Source: Chitinophagaceae bacterium (GTDB taxonomy: Bacteria > Bacteroidota > Bacteroidia > Chitinophagales > Chitinophagaceae). From it: a stretch of DNA of 64,000 bases. Shown here piece after piece: positions 52,268 to 62,133 of the stretch; the stretch's first letter is position 1, and each line of letters begins with the position of its first letter. The translations under genes and the position numbers were made by a program. Location: the NCBI GenBank assembly GCA_019752045.1, contig JAIEMP010000014.1, forward strand, positions 32,684 to 96,683, read 5' to 3'. Below the pieces are notes generated by a model that made no database searches, was not told the DNA's origin, and was given only the letters and a program-made list of their open reading frames with translations.

Positions 52268-54838
52268 ATGTACCAATTAAAAACGGCTGCAAGTTTTAAA
52301 AATTGTTTCAGCAAAGTTATCCTCCTTCTTTCATTTTTGCTTCTTTCTACTGCATCAAACGCACAAATCAAGCCAACAACCGCAGAAGAAAGACAAAAAG
52401 GAATGACAGTTAGAAAGGAACTGGAAAAGAAATCTTTGTTAAAAGAAACCAAGTTCCGCAATATAGGCCCCACAGTTATGAGTGGCCGTGTCACCGATTT
52501 CGACATCAACCCCAATGATCCCACTGAGTTTTATGTGGCCTATGCCAGCGGTGGTTTGTGGTACAGCAAAAACAACGGACAATCGTTTACACCCATTTTT
52601 GATAATGAAGATGTAATGACCATTGGTGATATTGCTGTTAAATGGAATGGTGCCCGTGTAATTTGGGTAGGTACGGGCGAAGTAAACAGCAGTCGGTCTT
52701 CTTATGCCGGCAATGGTGTGTATAAAAGTACAGATGATGGCAAAACATGGGAGTATCTCGGTTTGCCGGAGAGTCATCATATCGGGAAAATTCAATTGCA
52801 TCCAACCGATCCTAACACCGCATGGGTGGCAGCATTGGGTCATTTATATTCGGCCAATAAAGAACGTGGAGTTTATAAAACAACTGATGGTGGCAAAACA
52901 TGGAAGTTGACGTTGTTTGTAAATGAGAACACCGGTGCAGTTGAAATGGAAATGAATCCCAATAATCCGTTGGAGTTGTATGCCGCTGTTTGGTATCGTA
53001 CAAGAAGAGGATGGACGTTTGAAGAAAGCGGTCCTTCATCAGGAATTTATAAAACTGTGGATGGCGGAAATACATGGGCATTGATCACTGCAGCAGGCAG
53101 TGGTTTTGCAGAAGGAAAAAAACTCGGCCGAATTGGCTTGTCTGTTTTTGCACAGAACCCAAACATTGTATATGCAGTGATTGATAATTATGATGTAAGT
53201 ACCGATACCAGCAGAAGAAGAACAACAGCAGGTGATACAAGCATTCAGTTAAAAGATTTTAAAACCATGAGCAAAGAAACGTTCATGGCATTGGATGATA
53301 AGAAGCTGGATTCGTTTATGCGTCGTCAGCGGTTTCCTGCAAAATATACAGGGGCTGTGGTAAAGGAAATGGTGAACAGCGGAAAAATTCAACCCGTTGC
53401 ATTGTGGGATTATTTTGATGCAGGTGATGATGGGTTCAGTAATGCAGGCATTAAAGGTTGCGAAGTATATCGCAGTGATGATGCAGGTAAAACATGGAAA
53501 CTGGTGAATAATAAACTGCCGCAGGCTTTCAGCACCTATGGTTATTATTTTGCCAAGATTTATGTGTCGCCTGTGAATGCAGATAAGATTGTGGTGTTGG
53601 GCGTTAATGCATGGATGAGTAAGGATGCAGGAAAAACATTTAAGAACATTGATAAACCCAATGTGCATTCCGACCATCATGTGTTGTGGTTTAATCCAAA
53701 GAGAGATGCACACATTATTAATGGAAATGATGGTGGTTTAAATATTTCTTATGATGATGGGGAGAACTGGTACAAAGCCAATTCACCATCGGTAGGTCAA
53801 TTTTATGCCATTACAGTTGATGATGCAAAACCTTACAATGTGTATGGTGGCTTGCAGGATAACGGTTCATGGTTTGGCCCATCCAATAACAAAGAAAGCA
53901 GCGATTGGCACGACAATGGAAATTATGCATTCAGATCAATCAATGGTGGTGATGGTATGCAGGTGCAGGTTGATACAAGAGATAATACAACGGTGTACAC
54001 CGGTTCCCAGTTTGGATCGTATGTACGCATTGATAAAACAAAACCGTTTCAGGGCAGAGTGAATGTTCGTCCAATGCATGAGTTAGGCGAAAAGCCTTTG
54101 CGTTTTAACTGGCAGTCGCCCATTTTGTTATCGAAACACAATCAGGATGTTTTTTACTTTGGTACCAATCGCTTACACCGCAGTTTTAATAAAGGAGAAA
54201 ATGCGGCCAGTCTCAGTGGCGATTTAACGGGAGGAAGAAAAGAAGGCAATGTGCCTTGGGGTACATTGGTTACCATCAGTGAATCAGCACTTCGTTTTGG
54301 ACTCATTTATACGGGTAGTGATGATGGAATGATTCATGTTACAAAAGATGCCGGCTATAGCTGGACAGCCCTGCACACCAAGCTTCCAAAGAATGTACAG
54401 GGATTGTACATCAGCCGGGTTATTGCATCAAAGTTTAAAGAGGGCAGAGTGTATATTTCATTAAACGGCTACCGCAACGATCATTTTAATGCTTACGTTT
54501 TTGTGAGCGAAGATTATGGTACCACCTGGAAACAGATCTGCATGGATTTGCCAGCCGAACCGGTGAATGTAATTAAAGAAGATCCCAAAGCAGAAAATAT
54601 TCTCTACATCGGAACAGATCATGGATTGTATGTATCGGTTGATGCGGGTGCAAGCTCGATGGCATGGATGAGCGGATTACCACGTGTGGCCATTCATGAT
54701 ATTGCTATACAGGAAAGAGAAAATGAAATTGTGTTGGGTACACATGGCCGCAGCATTTACATTGCTTCTTTGAGCGAAGTGCAGAAACTGGCCATGGATA
54801 AAGCTTATCTGGAAAAGAAGAGATCGGAGATGAAGTAA
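52268..54838 (+). CDS. Secreted BNR/VPS10-like beta-propeller protein, 856 aa
   Basis: A signal peptide (ILLLSFLLLSTASNAQ) precedes many Asp-box/BNR repeats of the form DxGxTW: DDGKTWEYLG, DGGKTWKLTL, DGGNTWALI, DAGKTWKLV, DAGKTFKNI, DDGENWYKA, DAGYSWTALH, DYGTTWKQI. These build one or two beta-propellers as in sortilin-like and exo-glycosidase-like proteins of Bacteroidota. No catalytic residues of sialidases are obvious, so calling it a glycosidase would go too far. It ends at 856 residues; many relatives are about 1,000 and carry an extra C-terminal part, which is missing here. Confidence 0.85.
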   Translation: MYQLKTAASFKNCFSKVILLLSFLLLSTASNAQIKPTTAEERQKGMTVRKELEKKSLLKETKFRNIGPTVMSGRVTDFDINPNDPTEFYVAYASGGLWYSKNNGQSFTPIFDNEDVMTIGDIAVKWNGARVIWVGTGEVNSSRSSYAGNGVYKSTDDGKTWEYLGLPESHHIGKIQLHPTDPNTAWVAALGHLYSANKERGVYKTTDGGKTWKLTLFVNENTGAVEMEMNPNNPLELYAAVWYRTRRGWTFEESGPSSGIYKTVDGGNTWALITAAGSGFAEGKKLGRIGLSVFAQNPNIVYAVIDNYDVSTDTSRRRTTAGDTSIQLKDFKTMSKETFMALDDKKLDSFMRRQRFPAKYTGAVVKEMVNSGKIQPVALWDYFDAGDDGFSNAGIKGCEVYRSDDAGKTWKLVNNKLPQAFSTYGYYFAKIYVSPVNADKIVVLGVNAWMSKDAGKTFKNIDKPNVHSDHHVLWFNPKRDAHIINGNDGGLNISYDDGENWYKANSPSVGQFYAITVDDAKPYNVYGGLQDNGSWFGPSNNKESSDWHDNGNYAFRSINGGDGMQVQVDTRDNTTVYTGSQFGSYVRIDKTKPFQGRVNVRPMHELGEKPLRFNWQSPILLSKHNQDVFYFGTNRLHRSFNKGENAASLSGDLTGGRKEGNVPWGTLVTISESALRFGLIYTGSDDGMIHVTKDAGYSWTALHTKLPKNVQGLYISRVIASKFKEGRVYISLNGYRNDHFNAYVFVSEDYGTTWKQICMDLPAEPVNVIKEDPKAENILYIGTDHGLYVSVDAGASSMAWMSGLPRVAIHDIAIQERENEIVLGTHGRSIYIASLSEVQKLAMDKAYLEKKRSEMK

Positions 54839-54840
54839 CC

Positions 54841-55074
54841 ATGCCAACAATTGTATATATAGACGGGTATCGTTTTTTCTTTTATTCAAATGATCATTTG
54901 CCAATACATATTCATGTAGAAAAAGGAAATGCAACTGCTAAATATGAATTGGAACCTGTCTTGCTTGTAAAATCAAGGAAATTCACAGCAAAAGAGTTAA
55001 ATGAAATACGTAATTTAGTAGAGGAAAATCGTCACCTTTTTATACAGAAATGGAATGAATTCTTTAATCACTAA
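54841..55074 (+). CDS. DUF4160 protein, 77 aa
   Basis: MPTIVYIDGYRFFFYSNDHLPIHIHVEKG is the DUF4160 signature (IxGYRFFFxxNDxxPPHIHV). The C-terminus (LNEIRNLVEENRHLFIQKWNEFF) is a helix. DUF4160 genes are typically paired with DUF2442 genes, as here; they are treated as possible toxin-antitoxin or small regulatory pairs. The gene starts 2 bases after the BNR-protein stop and overlaps the DUF2442 gene by 20 bases. Confidence 0.88.
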   Translation: MPTIVYIDGYRFFFYSNDHLPIHIHVEKGNATAKYELEPVLLVKSRKFTAKELNEIRNLVEENRHLFIQKWNEFFNH

Positions 55075-55285
55075 AACACCACTTGCAACTACAATATGGT
55101 TCAGCAATGATAAATTTCATCTGTTGCTTGAAGATGGGAGAGAAATTGCTGTTCCGTTAGAATGGTTTCCCAGCTTATCAAAAGCAACTGAAGCAGAAAG
55201 AAATAACTGGCGGTTGATTGGTGGAGGAGAGGGTATTCATTGGATGGATCTGGATGAAGATATTTCAGTTGAAGGTCTTTTGTAA
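55055..55285 (+). CDS. DUF2442 protein, 76 aa
   Basis: Typical DUF2442 text: VWFSNDKFHLLLEDGREIAVPLEWFPSL in outline, WRLIGGGEGIHWMDLDEDISVEGLL at the end. A small domain related to NE0471-type folds and often encoded with DUF4160. The start overlaps the DUF4160 gene by 20 bases. Confidence 0.88.
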   Translation: MNSLITKTPLATTIWFSNDKFHLLLEDGREIAVPLEWFPSLSKATEAERNNWRLIGGGEGIHWMDLDEDISVEGLL

Positions 55286-55341
55286 TTCAATTTGTCAGTG
55301 CAACTCATTTAAACCTTATCACATCTCATAAAAAAAATAAC

Positions 55342-55853
55342 ATGAAACGATTATTCTCTTTCTTACCTGTATTTGCACTTTTAACCATCACAGCCTGTGC
55401 GCAAAACGCAAAACCAAGTCCGGCAGCTTCTGCAGAATTTAAGGCAGGCAATGCTACCATTAAAATTAACTACAACGCTCCTTCAGTAAAAGGAAGAGAG
55501 ATCTGGGGTAAACTGGTTCCTTACGGTCAGGTATGGCGCACAGGTGCCAATGAAGCCACCCCACCACGTTTGAAACAGATCAGGATGTAAAAATTGAAGG
55601 ATAATTGTTGCCAAAAGGAAAGTATGCGTTGTTTACCATCCCCGGTAAAGATGAGTGGGTGATAATTTTCAATAAAACAGCCAAGCAGTGGGGCTCATTT
55701 GGATATAAGGAAGCAGATGATGCGTTGAGAGTATCTGTACGTCCGGGTTTGGCCAATGCCTTTACAGAAGTAATGAAAATTGAAGGACATAACGATGGCA
55801 GTGTGTCTTTGCTTTGGGAAAAATTAGAAGTGATCTTTACCGTTAGTCAGTAA
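55342..55853 (+). pseudogene. DUF2911-family secreted protein, inactivated by two lesions
   Basis: The first frame gives a signal peptide and IKINYNAPSVKGREIWGKLVPYGQVWRTGANEAT, then goes wrong. A direct duplication of CCACC near 55557-55566 (GCCACC-CCACC-ACG) shifts the frame by five bases; in the corrected frame FETDQDVKIEG follows, but then a TAA stop (55602-55604) stands where Lys is expected before LLPKGKYALFT. The rest (55605-55853) reads as normal DUF2911. Two independent lesions make a real pseudogene more likely than a read error. Confidence 0.85.
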
Positions 55854-55877
55854 GTTACCAACCCATCAATGTATACC

Positions 55878-55909
55878 ATCCCTTCCGCTCTTGCGGAAGG
55901 GATTTTCAT
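55878..55909 (+). terminator. Perfect-stem terminator after the DUF2911 pseudogene
   Basis: ATCCCTTCCGC (55878-55888), loop TCTT, GCGGAAGGGAT (55893-55903), then TTTCATTTC. An 11-base perfect stem. Confidence 0.88.
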
Positions 55910-55978
55910 TTCACAGCTTTTCCACATTGCTGCAAAATAAAAACACACAGCCTTTTAAATAAGTAGTTTGCACGCAGA

Positions 55979-56848
55979 ATGAAGGATACACGTACCATTT
56001 TGCTGTTAGTCGTTTCACTCTGTCTGGTAGGCACATGGGTGTATCATTTGTATGATAAGAATAAATATGCGGCTGTTCAGGCTGTTGTGATAAAAAAAGA
56101 TACAACACAAAACCAGGCCATCATCAATGATTCGCTGCGACTGAATTATGTGCGTACCTTATCAGCATTGGACTCAACAAGAACCGGTAAGGATTCATTA
56201 TATACAGCTTTAACAGGTAAGTTAACTGAGATAGACAGTTTGCGGAATGAGATTTCCGGAATTCTCAACATCAACAATATTACCAGAGAAGATCTGCGGA
56301 GAGCAGAAGAGAAGATACGTTTGCTGCAACAAAAAATGAGTGTTGCTTCAAAAAACGGCAACGAAACCAAAGTGAGCTTCGTTAATAATTCGAATGAAAG
56401 CGTTCAAACAAACCCGCAGCAGCAAATAAAAACAAGCAGTGGCGAAAAACCGGAAGCAACGCCCTCATATTTAACAGCACTCAATATCAGTTTCAAAGCC
56501 ATGCAGGGTAAAGAGCAGGTAACAGGCAAAGCTACTGCAGCCGATTATTTCAGTATTTCCTGTTCCTTGCAAAACAGCAGTGTTTCGTTTCCCGAAGCTG
56601 AAGTGTTTATGGTGCTTACAGATCCCGGGGGCAATGTAGTGCAGGACGATCAGTGGGAAGCAGGTTTGTTTCAATCGAAAAACGGCCGGATGCCGTACAC
56701 AAGAAAACAGCAGTTCAGTTATACAAAAGGAGAGTCAAAAAAACTGAATCTGCAGGTTAAATTACCGGCATACGATCCCGGTGCATACAGCATACAGATC
56801 TATCACAATGGTTTGCGTATTGGAAAAGCCGATGTTCAATTGAACTGA
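55979..56848 (+). CDS. Single-pass membrane protein with coiled coil and beta domain, 289 aa
   Basis: An N-terminal membrane helix (ILLLVVSLCLVGTWVYHLY), a long coiled coil (about 60-130, LTGKLTEIDSLRNEISGIL...EDLRRAEEKIRLLQQKM), a polar linker and a C-terminal beta domain (YFSISCSLQNSSVSFPEAEVFMVLTDPGG...GAYSIQIYHNGLRIGKADVQLN). No family recognised. Probably a periplasmic structural or signalling protein. Confidence 0.7.
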   Translation: MKDTRTILLLVVSLCLVGTWVYHLYDKNKYAAVQAVVIKKDTTQNQAIINDSLRLNYVRTLSALDSTRTGKDSLYTALTGKLTEIDSLRNEISGILNINNITREDLRRAEEKIRLLQQKMSVASKNGNETKVSFVNNSNESVQTNPQQQIKTSSGEKPEATPSYLTALNISFKAMQGKEQVTGKATAADYFSISCSLQNSSVSFPEAEVFMVLTDPGGNVVQDDQWEAGLFQSKNGRMPYTRKQQFSYTKGESKKLNLQVKLPAYDPGAYSIQIYHNGLRIGKADVQLN

Positions 56849-56958
56849 GAACGATACTGCAACTTTCTACTTAGTCACATTTTTTTCACAGTTCCTCACA
56901 GCCATTCAGGTATACATGCAGATGGGGGTTGATTGTGTTACTTTTACACGAAGCTTAA

Positions 56959-58116
56959 ATGTATACTATGCACCATCAAGTGATACGCCCATTCCACGTT
57001 TTTTTTATCTGCACTCTTTTTCTTTCGGTTTATGCATCTGCACAAACAAGCAGCAAACCCAAATACAGCTCACCGAATATTTATGCCGGTATTGAGGTAG
57101 GATCAAAAGGAGTGAAGATGAGTATTCTTGAAATGAAAAAGAATGCAGTAACAGGCAATACATTTACAATTTTAAAGGATACATCCGTTAACACCGATTT
57201 TATTTCTTTTACACAACCCACTTTTGATGCTACTGTTAGCGGGCTTGCAGGAATGTTTGGAGCGGCATTGGGCAATTATAAAATTCCATCCAAACGGATT
57301 TTTACAGTGATCAGCAGCGGGGTTAAAATACAGTCAGAAAAAGAAAATAAAAAAGACTGGGTAGAAAAATTTATACAAAACTTTCGTTTAAAAATGAACG
57401 AACCGGAAAGAAAGGTTGAAGTGGTGGATGTGTTGCAGGAAGCAAAGCTTTCGCATTTAGGAATTGTACCGCAGTCAAGGAGGTATAATACGTTTTTGAT
57501 TGATATTGGCAGTGGCAATACCAAAGGCGGTTTTTTCCCTTTTGGTACCGACAGTGATTTTTATCTCTTTCAATTATCATGGGGTACAAAAAGTACAGCC
57601 AATGCTGCAGAAAAAATGTGTGGTGATGATAAGTCGCAGGCAAATTTTAACCGCCAGTTGATCCGCACAGCTGTTGCAGCCGAAACCAATGAAATTATTT
57701 ATGCAGTTAATTCAAGTGGCAGTTATCCGGTGAGTGACCACATTGCTTTCAGCGGTGGTATTGCCTGGGCTGTAGCAACGTTAATTTATCCGGAGTTAAA
57801 TACCAATGCTGTTGTACCTGTTACTTACGAAGAGGTAGAGCGGTTTTCAAAAAGACTGAGCGATAATTTTTCATCACTTTCAGATACATACCTTACTGCT
57901 AAAATGGGCAACGGTAATTGGGATAAAGAGGTTATTACAAAAGAAATTAAACGGGTGCATGGTGTTTTTGATCAACGCTCTCTCATGGCGGGCACAGCAT
58001 TACTGCTGCGTATTATGCGCCAGTTTAAATCGGTGAATGAAGCCAAACAATTTTACCTCATTAAAAACGGACAGGTAGGCTGGGTATCTGCTTATGTAGA
58101 TCAATTGGTGGAGTAA
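56959..58116 (+). CDS. Exported Ppx/GppA-like ASKHA-fold protein
   Basis: A signal peptide (HVFFICTLFLSVYASAQ) precedes an actin-like fold: first phosphate-type loop IYAGIEVGSKGVKMSI, second loop TFLIDIGSGNTKGGFF, and a SGGIAWAVATL block. The order agrees with Ppx/GppA exopolyphosphatase/phosphatase relatives. ATP or polyphosphate is not expected outside the cytoplasm, so this exported version is odd: it may use another phosphate ligand or be a structural relative. Start at ATG 56959 (or 56968). It ends 4 bases before the convergent glycosyltransferase remnant. Confidence 0.75.
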   Translation: MYTMHHQVIRPFHVFFICTLFLSVYASAQTSSKPKYSSPNIYAGIEVGSKGVKMSILEMKKNAVTGNTFTILKDTSVNTDFISFTQPTFDATVSGLAGMFGAALGNYKIPSKRIFTVISSGVKIQSEKENKKDWVEKFIQNFRLKMNEPERKVEVVDVLQEAKLSHLGIVPQSRRYNTFLIDIGSGNTKGGFFPFGTDSDFYLFQLSWGTKSTANAAEKMCGDDKSQANFNRQLIRTAVAAETNEIIYAVNSSGSYPVSDHIAFSGGIAWAVATLIYPELNTNAVVPVTYEEVERFSKRLSDNFSSLSDTYLTAKMGNGNWDKEVITKEIKRVHGVFDQRSLMAGTALLLRIMRQFKSVNEAKQFYLIKNGQVGWVSAYVDQLVE

Positions 58117-58120
58117 ACGT

Positions 58121-58693
58121 TCAGTTGCTGAAAAAAAGTGCAGCCCAGTTGATTTCTTTTCGTTGTTTAATGAATGCTTCATCTGCAATTTTGTATAACG
58201 CATCGTCTGTTGTGTCGGGCAAATTCTTTTTATTTTGGTTGATATAAGCTGCAATCGCTGCCTGATAAGCAGCCTCGTCTTTTTTTAACAGAAACCGATC
58301 CCAGAAAAAACGCTTCACCGGTTTGTACACAGGGTGGATGTTTTTGATTTCTTCTCCTGTTATGTAATAGTAATCTATATCTGCAAGCTGATCTGCTGTT
58401 GCATCTGCCCGAGTAAAACCAGGTAAGCGAATACTCCATTCTTTCCAGCCAAAAAAAAGTACACTCCATTTCATCAATATGGAATGCAGAATATGGTTAT
58501 TGGCTGTTTGAAATTGATTGGGTGAAAACATGATTTCATTCAACGGAACAGCAACAAGATCAGTTGTTGCACTTTCATCATGGGTTAATGAAAGCAGCGC
58601 CGCCCTTTTCAACACATAGAAAAAAAGAAAGCATCTAAGGGCAAGCAATGAGATGTAATACGTTTTTTTTTTCATGAAGAAATAATGTTGCAC
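58121..58693 (-). pseudogene. Remnant of a GT39/PMT-like glycosyltransferase with internal deletion
   Basis: The first 95 residues read like the N-terminus of a polytopic dolichyl-phosphate-type glycosyltransferase (membrane helix, then LTHDESATT with the Asp-Glu catalytic motif, and NNHILHSILMKWSVLFFGWKEWSIRLPG). Then the text jumps directly to the soluble C-terminus (DYYYITGEEIKNIHPVYKPVKRFFWDRFLLKK). The usual ten or so membrane helices are missing, so about 300 residues seem to have been lost in frame. Start at ATG 58693 or Met7. The product is probably non-functional; the reading frame is still open. Confidence 0.55.
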
Positions 58694-58925
58694 TGATTTT
58701 TTTCAAAAATAAGGGTATTTATCAGGCTGTTTAATTTTCTCTGTGTTGTATTACGAAACTCTTCTGAAAAAATATCATGACATTTTCACACGGTGAGTAT
58801 GTTCGATTTTTATTTTTTTACATTCTCAAAGCAGCGCATAGTTACATGGCTGCATCTACGCACTGTATAAACGGCATCATATCAAATTGGCATGGTGTTT
58901 GGCAATGGAACAAAAAATAAATTTT

Positions 58926-59615
58926 ATGAAACGTAAGCTCAGTTATTTTTTAATGCTCGTGCTTGTAAGCAGTAGCATGTATGCACAGGAATCGTCAGTA
59001 GTTTTAAAAGGTGGATTAAATCTGGCGAACGTATCAATTAATTCAAATGGAGATATTGACGATGCAAGATCACTTGTAAGTTTTCATGTTGGATTGCAGG
59101 GAGATATTCCGATCACTCCTTTTCTGGCCATACAACCCGGTGTTTTATTTACCGGTAAAGGAACAAAAACACAAACAGGAAATACAACCGATGCAACTTA
59201 CCACAGGGCAACCAGTAATCCGTTGTATGTTGAAGTGCCATTGAATGTTGTATTTAAAGCACCTGTTGGCGGTGGTTCTAAATTCTTTGCAGGTGCCGGT
59301 CCTTATGTTGCAATGGGTGTTGGCGGAAAAATTAAAGAAGACGGACGTTTTTTAGGCGTTGGTTATACACGTAATGAATCCATTCAGTTTTCAAATGATG
59401 ATCCTACAACTTCTGAAGAAGAAGGAGCAGGGTTTGGAATTTTACGCCGCTTCGATTATGGTCTTAACGGTACCGTAGGATTTGAAGGTGAGCATGCAGT
59501 TTTCTCATTAAATTACGGATTAGGTCTTGCCAAGCTGGCATCCGGCACTAACAGTAATGCAGATGATAAAAATAAACACCGTGTTTTGAGCTTTACAGTT
59601 GGTTTCAGATTGTAA
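58926..59615 (+). CDS. Porin-family outer-membrane beta-barrel protein, 229 aa
   Basis: ATG 58926 starts the signal peptide (MKRKLSYFLMLVLVSSSMYAQ). The mature part is a PorT/OmpW-like barrel: VVLKGGLNLANVSI, FHVGLQGDIPITPFLAIQPGVLFTGKG, YVEVPLNVVFKAPVGGGSKFFAGAGPYVAMGVGG, and the C-terminus VLSFTVGFRL with alternating residues. It lies alone before the bidirectional terminator shared with tex. Confidence 0.82.
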   Translation: MKRKLSYFLMLVLVSSSMYAQESSVVLKGGLNLANVSINSNGDIDDARSLVSFHVGLQGDIPITPFLAIQPGVLFTGKGTKTQTGNTTDATYHRATSNPLYVEVPLNVVFKAPVGGGSKFFAGAGPYVAMGVGGKIKEDGRFLGVGYTRNESIQFSNDDPTTSEEEGAGFGILRRFDYGLNGTVGFEGEHAVFSLNYGLGLAKLASGTNSNADDKNKHRVLSFTVGFRL

Positions 59616-59692
59616 AATCTCAGTTGGGTAAATGCCTGCAGAATCAATATTGAATCAAATTGTTGATAAGGCATTCTAAGCTCGAAATGAAA

Positions 59693-59732
59693 AAGGCGCA
59701 GTCAAAATAACTTGTTTGACTGCGCCTTTTTA
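59693..59732. terminator. Bidirectional terminator between the porin gene and tex
   Basis: AAGGCGCAGTCAAA (59693-59706) pairs with TTTGACTGCGCCTT (59715-59728) with an 8-base loop; A and T runs flank both sides, so it can end both convergent transcripts. Confidence 0.9.
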
Positions 59733-59745
59733 TTTTAGTAAGGAT

Positions 59746-61983
59746 CTATTTACCAAATTTTTTCTTCAACGCACTTAATGCATCATTTACACTCATGCTG
59801 CTTAAATCTTCATCTCTCTTTTGAAACTTTGCAGCTTGTCCCCCGATCCTTGTGCCTTTCGCCGGTGCTTCCATTGTTTGCTTTATTGATAATGCAATCC
59901 GCTTCCGTGCAATATCTACTTCTACCACCTTCACCATTACTTTATCGTTGAGCTTTAATTTTTCTGCAGGGTCAGTAATATAGTCATGTGAAATTTCAGA
60001 TACATGCACAAGTCCGTCCTGTTTTACACCAATATCTATAAACGCACCAAAGCGTGTTAAGTTGGTTACAATACCCGGAACAATCATACCTGCATGCACA
60101 TCTTCTATTTTAAAAATATTGGCGTATTCAAATGCCTGCACTTCACTACGTGGATCAAGACCGGGTTTAACCAGCTCTTTTAAAATATCATTGATGGTTA
60201 ATTCTCCAAACTGTTCACTCACATATTTTTTCGAAGCAATTTGTTTGATGTTGGTTTCATGACCAATTAAATCTTCCAGTTTCAATTGCAGATCGGCTGC
60301 CATTTTTTCTACTAACGGATAAGCTTCGGGATGCACAGCACTTTTATCCAATGCATTTTCACCATCGGGAATACGTAAGAAACCTGCACATTGTTCAAAT
60401 GCTTTTTCACCCAGTCTCGGCACTTTTAATAATTGTTTCCGGTTGCTGAAACGGCCAATTTCGTTACGGTATTTGATGATATTTTCTGCAATTCCTGTGT
60501 TGATGCCGCTCACGTATGCAAGTAAATGTTTACTGGCAGTATTTAAATTAACACCTACCTGGTTTACACAACTCACCACTGTTTGATCGAGGCGTTCTTT
60601 TAACCGCAATTGATTTACATCGTGCTGGTACTGGCCCACACCAATACTTTTTGGATCAATCTTCACCAGCTCAGCCAATGGATCCATCAATCTTCTTCCA
60701 ATACTTACCGCACCACGAACGGTGATATCTTTATCAGGAAATTCTTCTCTTGCTGCTTCACTGGCACTGTAAACCGATGCACCATCTTCATTGACTAAAA
60801 AGATGGGCAAACCCAGATTTAGTTTTTTGATGAATTGTTCGGTTTCTCTTCCTGCTGTGCCATCACCTATAGCAATCACCTGTGTTTGAAAAGCATTTAC
60901 GAGATGACGAATGGTTTGTTCTGAAGTATAAGCTTTGCCCGTTTCATGTATAAAGATGAGGTCGGTTGTTTGCAGTTCGCCTTTTTCATCTAAGCAAACA
61001 ATTTTGCAACCGGTTCTGTATCCCGGATCAATGGCAAGAATACGCTTGCTTCCAAGCGGACTGCTCAACAATAACTGACGAAGATTTTCTGCAAACACTG
61101 TAATTGCTTCTTCATCGGCTTTTTGTTTTAGCTGAGAACGGAATTCTGTTTCAAGGCTTGGTTGAAGCAGTCGTTTATAAGCATCTTTAATGGCTTTTCT
61201 TACATGAGCAGATGAATCGGAAAGGCCTTTGATAAACTGACCTTCAATTAATTCAATCGCCGGCTCTTCTTCGGGTTCAATACTCATTTTTAAAAAGCCT
61301 TCTGTAAACCCACGCAATACTGCAAGAATCCGATGCGATGGTATTTTGTACACCGGCTCATTGAAATCGAAGTAATCTTTAAATTTTACTGCTTCCGTTT
61401 CTTTGTCTTTGAGTACAGTGCTTTTTACCAATGCACGTTCTTCAAAAAACTTACGCAGTCTGGCTCTTACAGTTGCATCTTCATTTATCTGCTCGGCAAT
61501 AATATCTCTTGCACCTTGCAAAGCTTCCTCAGCTGTTTTTACTTTGTCATTGATGAATACTGCAATCTGTTCAGAAAGATCAGTTTCTTTTTGCTCAAGT
61601 AGAATGATTGCTAAAGGTTCCAAACCATTTTCTCTTGCTGTCTGGGCCTTGGTTTTTCGTTTTGGTTTGTACGGCAGATAAATATCTTCCAGTTCATTTA
61701 ATGTAGCTGTTTTATCCAGCCGTAGTTGCAGGGCATCGGTCATTTTACCCTGTTCAGTAATGGTTTTTTCAATAAAGTTTTTACGTTCTGTAAACTCTTT
61801 TAAAAATTTTGACTGATCCTGTATCTGTTGAATCACAACCTCATCGAGATTGTCTGTTTTGTCTTTGCGGTAGCGTGCTATAAAAGGGATGGTAGATCCT
61901 TCTTCGAGCAATTGTAAAACGGTTTCAACCTGCTGCACACGCAGGCTCAACATGCCTGCAATCTTTGATGAAAATTCTGTCAT
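59746..61983 (-). CDS. tex: Tex-family RNA-binding transcription accessory protein
   Basis: 745 residues with the full Tex plan: N-terminal helical region (LLEEGSTIPFIARYRKDKTDNLDE), YqgF-like nuclease fold (RILAIDPGYRTGCKIVCLDEKGE), helix-hairpin-helix segments (ASKHLLAYVSGINTGIAENIIKYRNEIGRFSNRKQLLKVPRLG) and a C-terminal S1 domain (PGIVTNLTRFGAFIDIGVKQDGLVHVSEIS). Tex binds RNA and takes part in transcription and stress tolerance. Complete and typical; ends at a bidirectional terminator. Confidence 0.95.
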   Translation of the reverse strand: MTEFSSKIAGMLSLRVQQVETVLQLLEEGSTIPFIARYRKDKTDNLDEVVIQQIQDQSKFLKEFTERKNFIEKTITEQGKMTDALQLRLDKTATLNELEDIYLPYKPKRKTKAQTARENGLEPLAIILLEQKETDLSEQIAVFINDKVKTAEEALQGARDIIAEQINEDATVRARLRKFFEERALVKSTVLKDKETEAVKFKDYFDFNEPVYKIPSHRILAVLRGFTEGFLKMSIEPEEEPAIELIEGQFIKGLSDSSAHVRKAIKDAYKRLLQPSLETEFRSQLKQKADEEAITVFAENLRQLLLSSPLGSKRILAIDPGYRTGCKIVCLDEKGELQTTDLIFIHETGKAYTSEQTIRHLVNAFQTQVIAIGDGTAGRETEQFIKKLNLGLPIFLVNEDGASVYSASEAAREEFPDKDITVRGAVSIGRRLMDPLAELVKIDPKSIGVGQYQHDVNQLRLKERLDQTVVSCVNQVGVNLNTASKHLLAYVSGINTGIAENIIKYRNEIGRFSNRKQLLKVPRLGEKAFEQCAGFLRIPDGENALDKSAVHPEAYPLVEKMAADLQLKLEDLIGHETNIKQIASKKYVSEQFGELTINDILKELVKPGLDPRSEVQAFEYANIFKIEDVHAGMIVPGIVTNLTRFGAFIDIGVKQDGLVHVSEISHDYITDPAEKLKLNDKVMVKVVEVDIARKRIALSIKQTMEAPAKGTRIGGQAAKFQKRDEDLSSMSVNDALSALKKKFGK

Positions 61984-62133
61984 GGTTCTGTTCTTACGTT
62001 TTCCTGTTCAATAATCGGGGTGCGAATATAAGTCTGTACCGGTACAAAAAAAATTTGGTTAGCAAGGTAACAACACTGTTGCAGAAAGGATATACTGATA
62101 CAGGCATTTATTCATCTTTTAAAACAAAACGTC

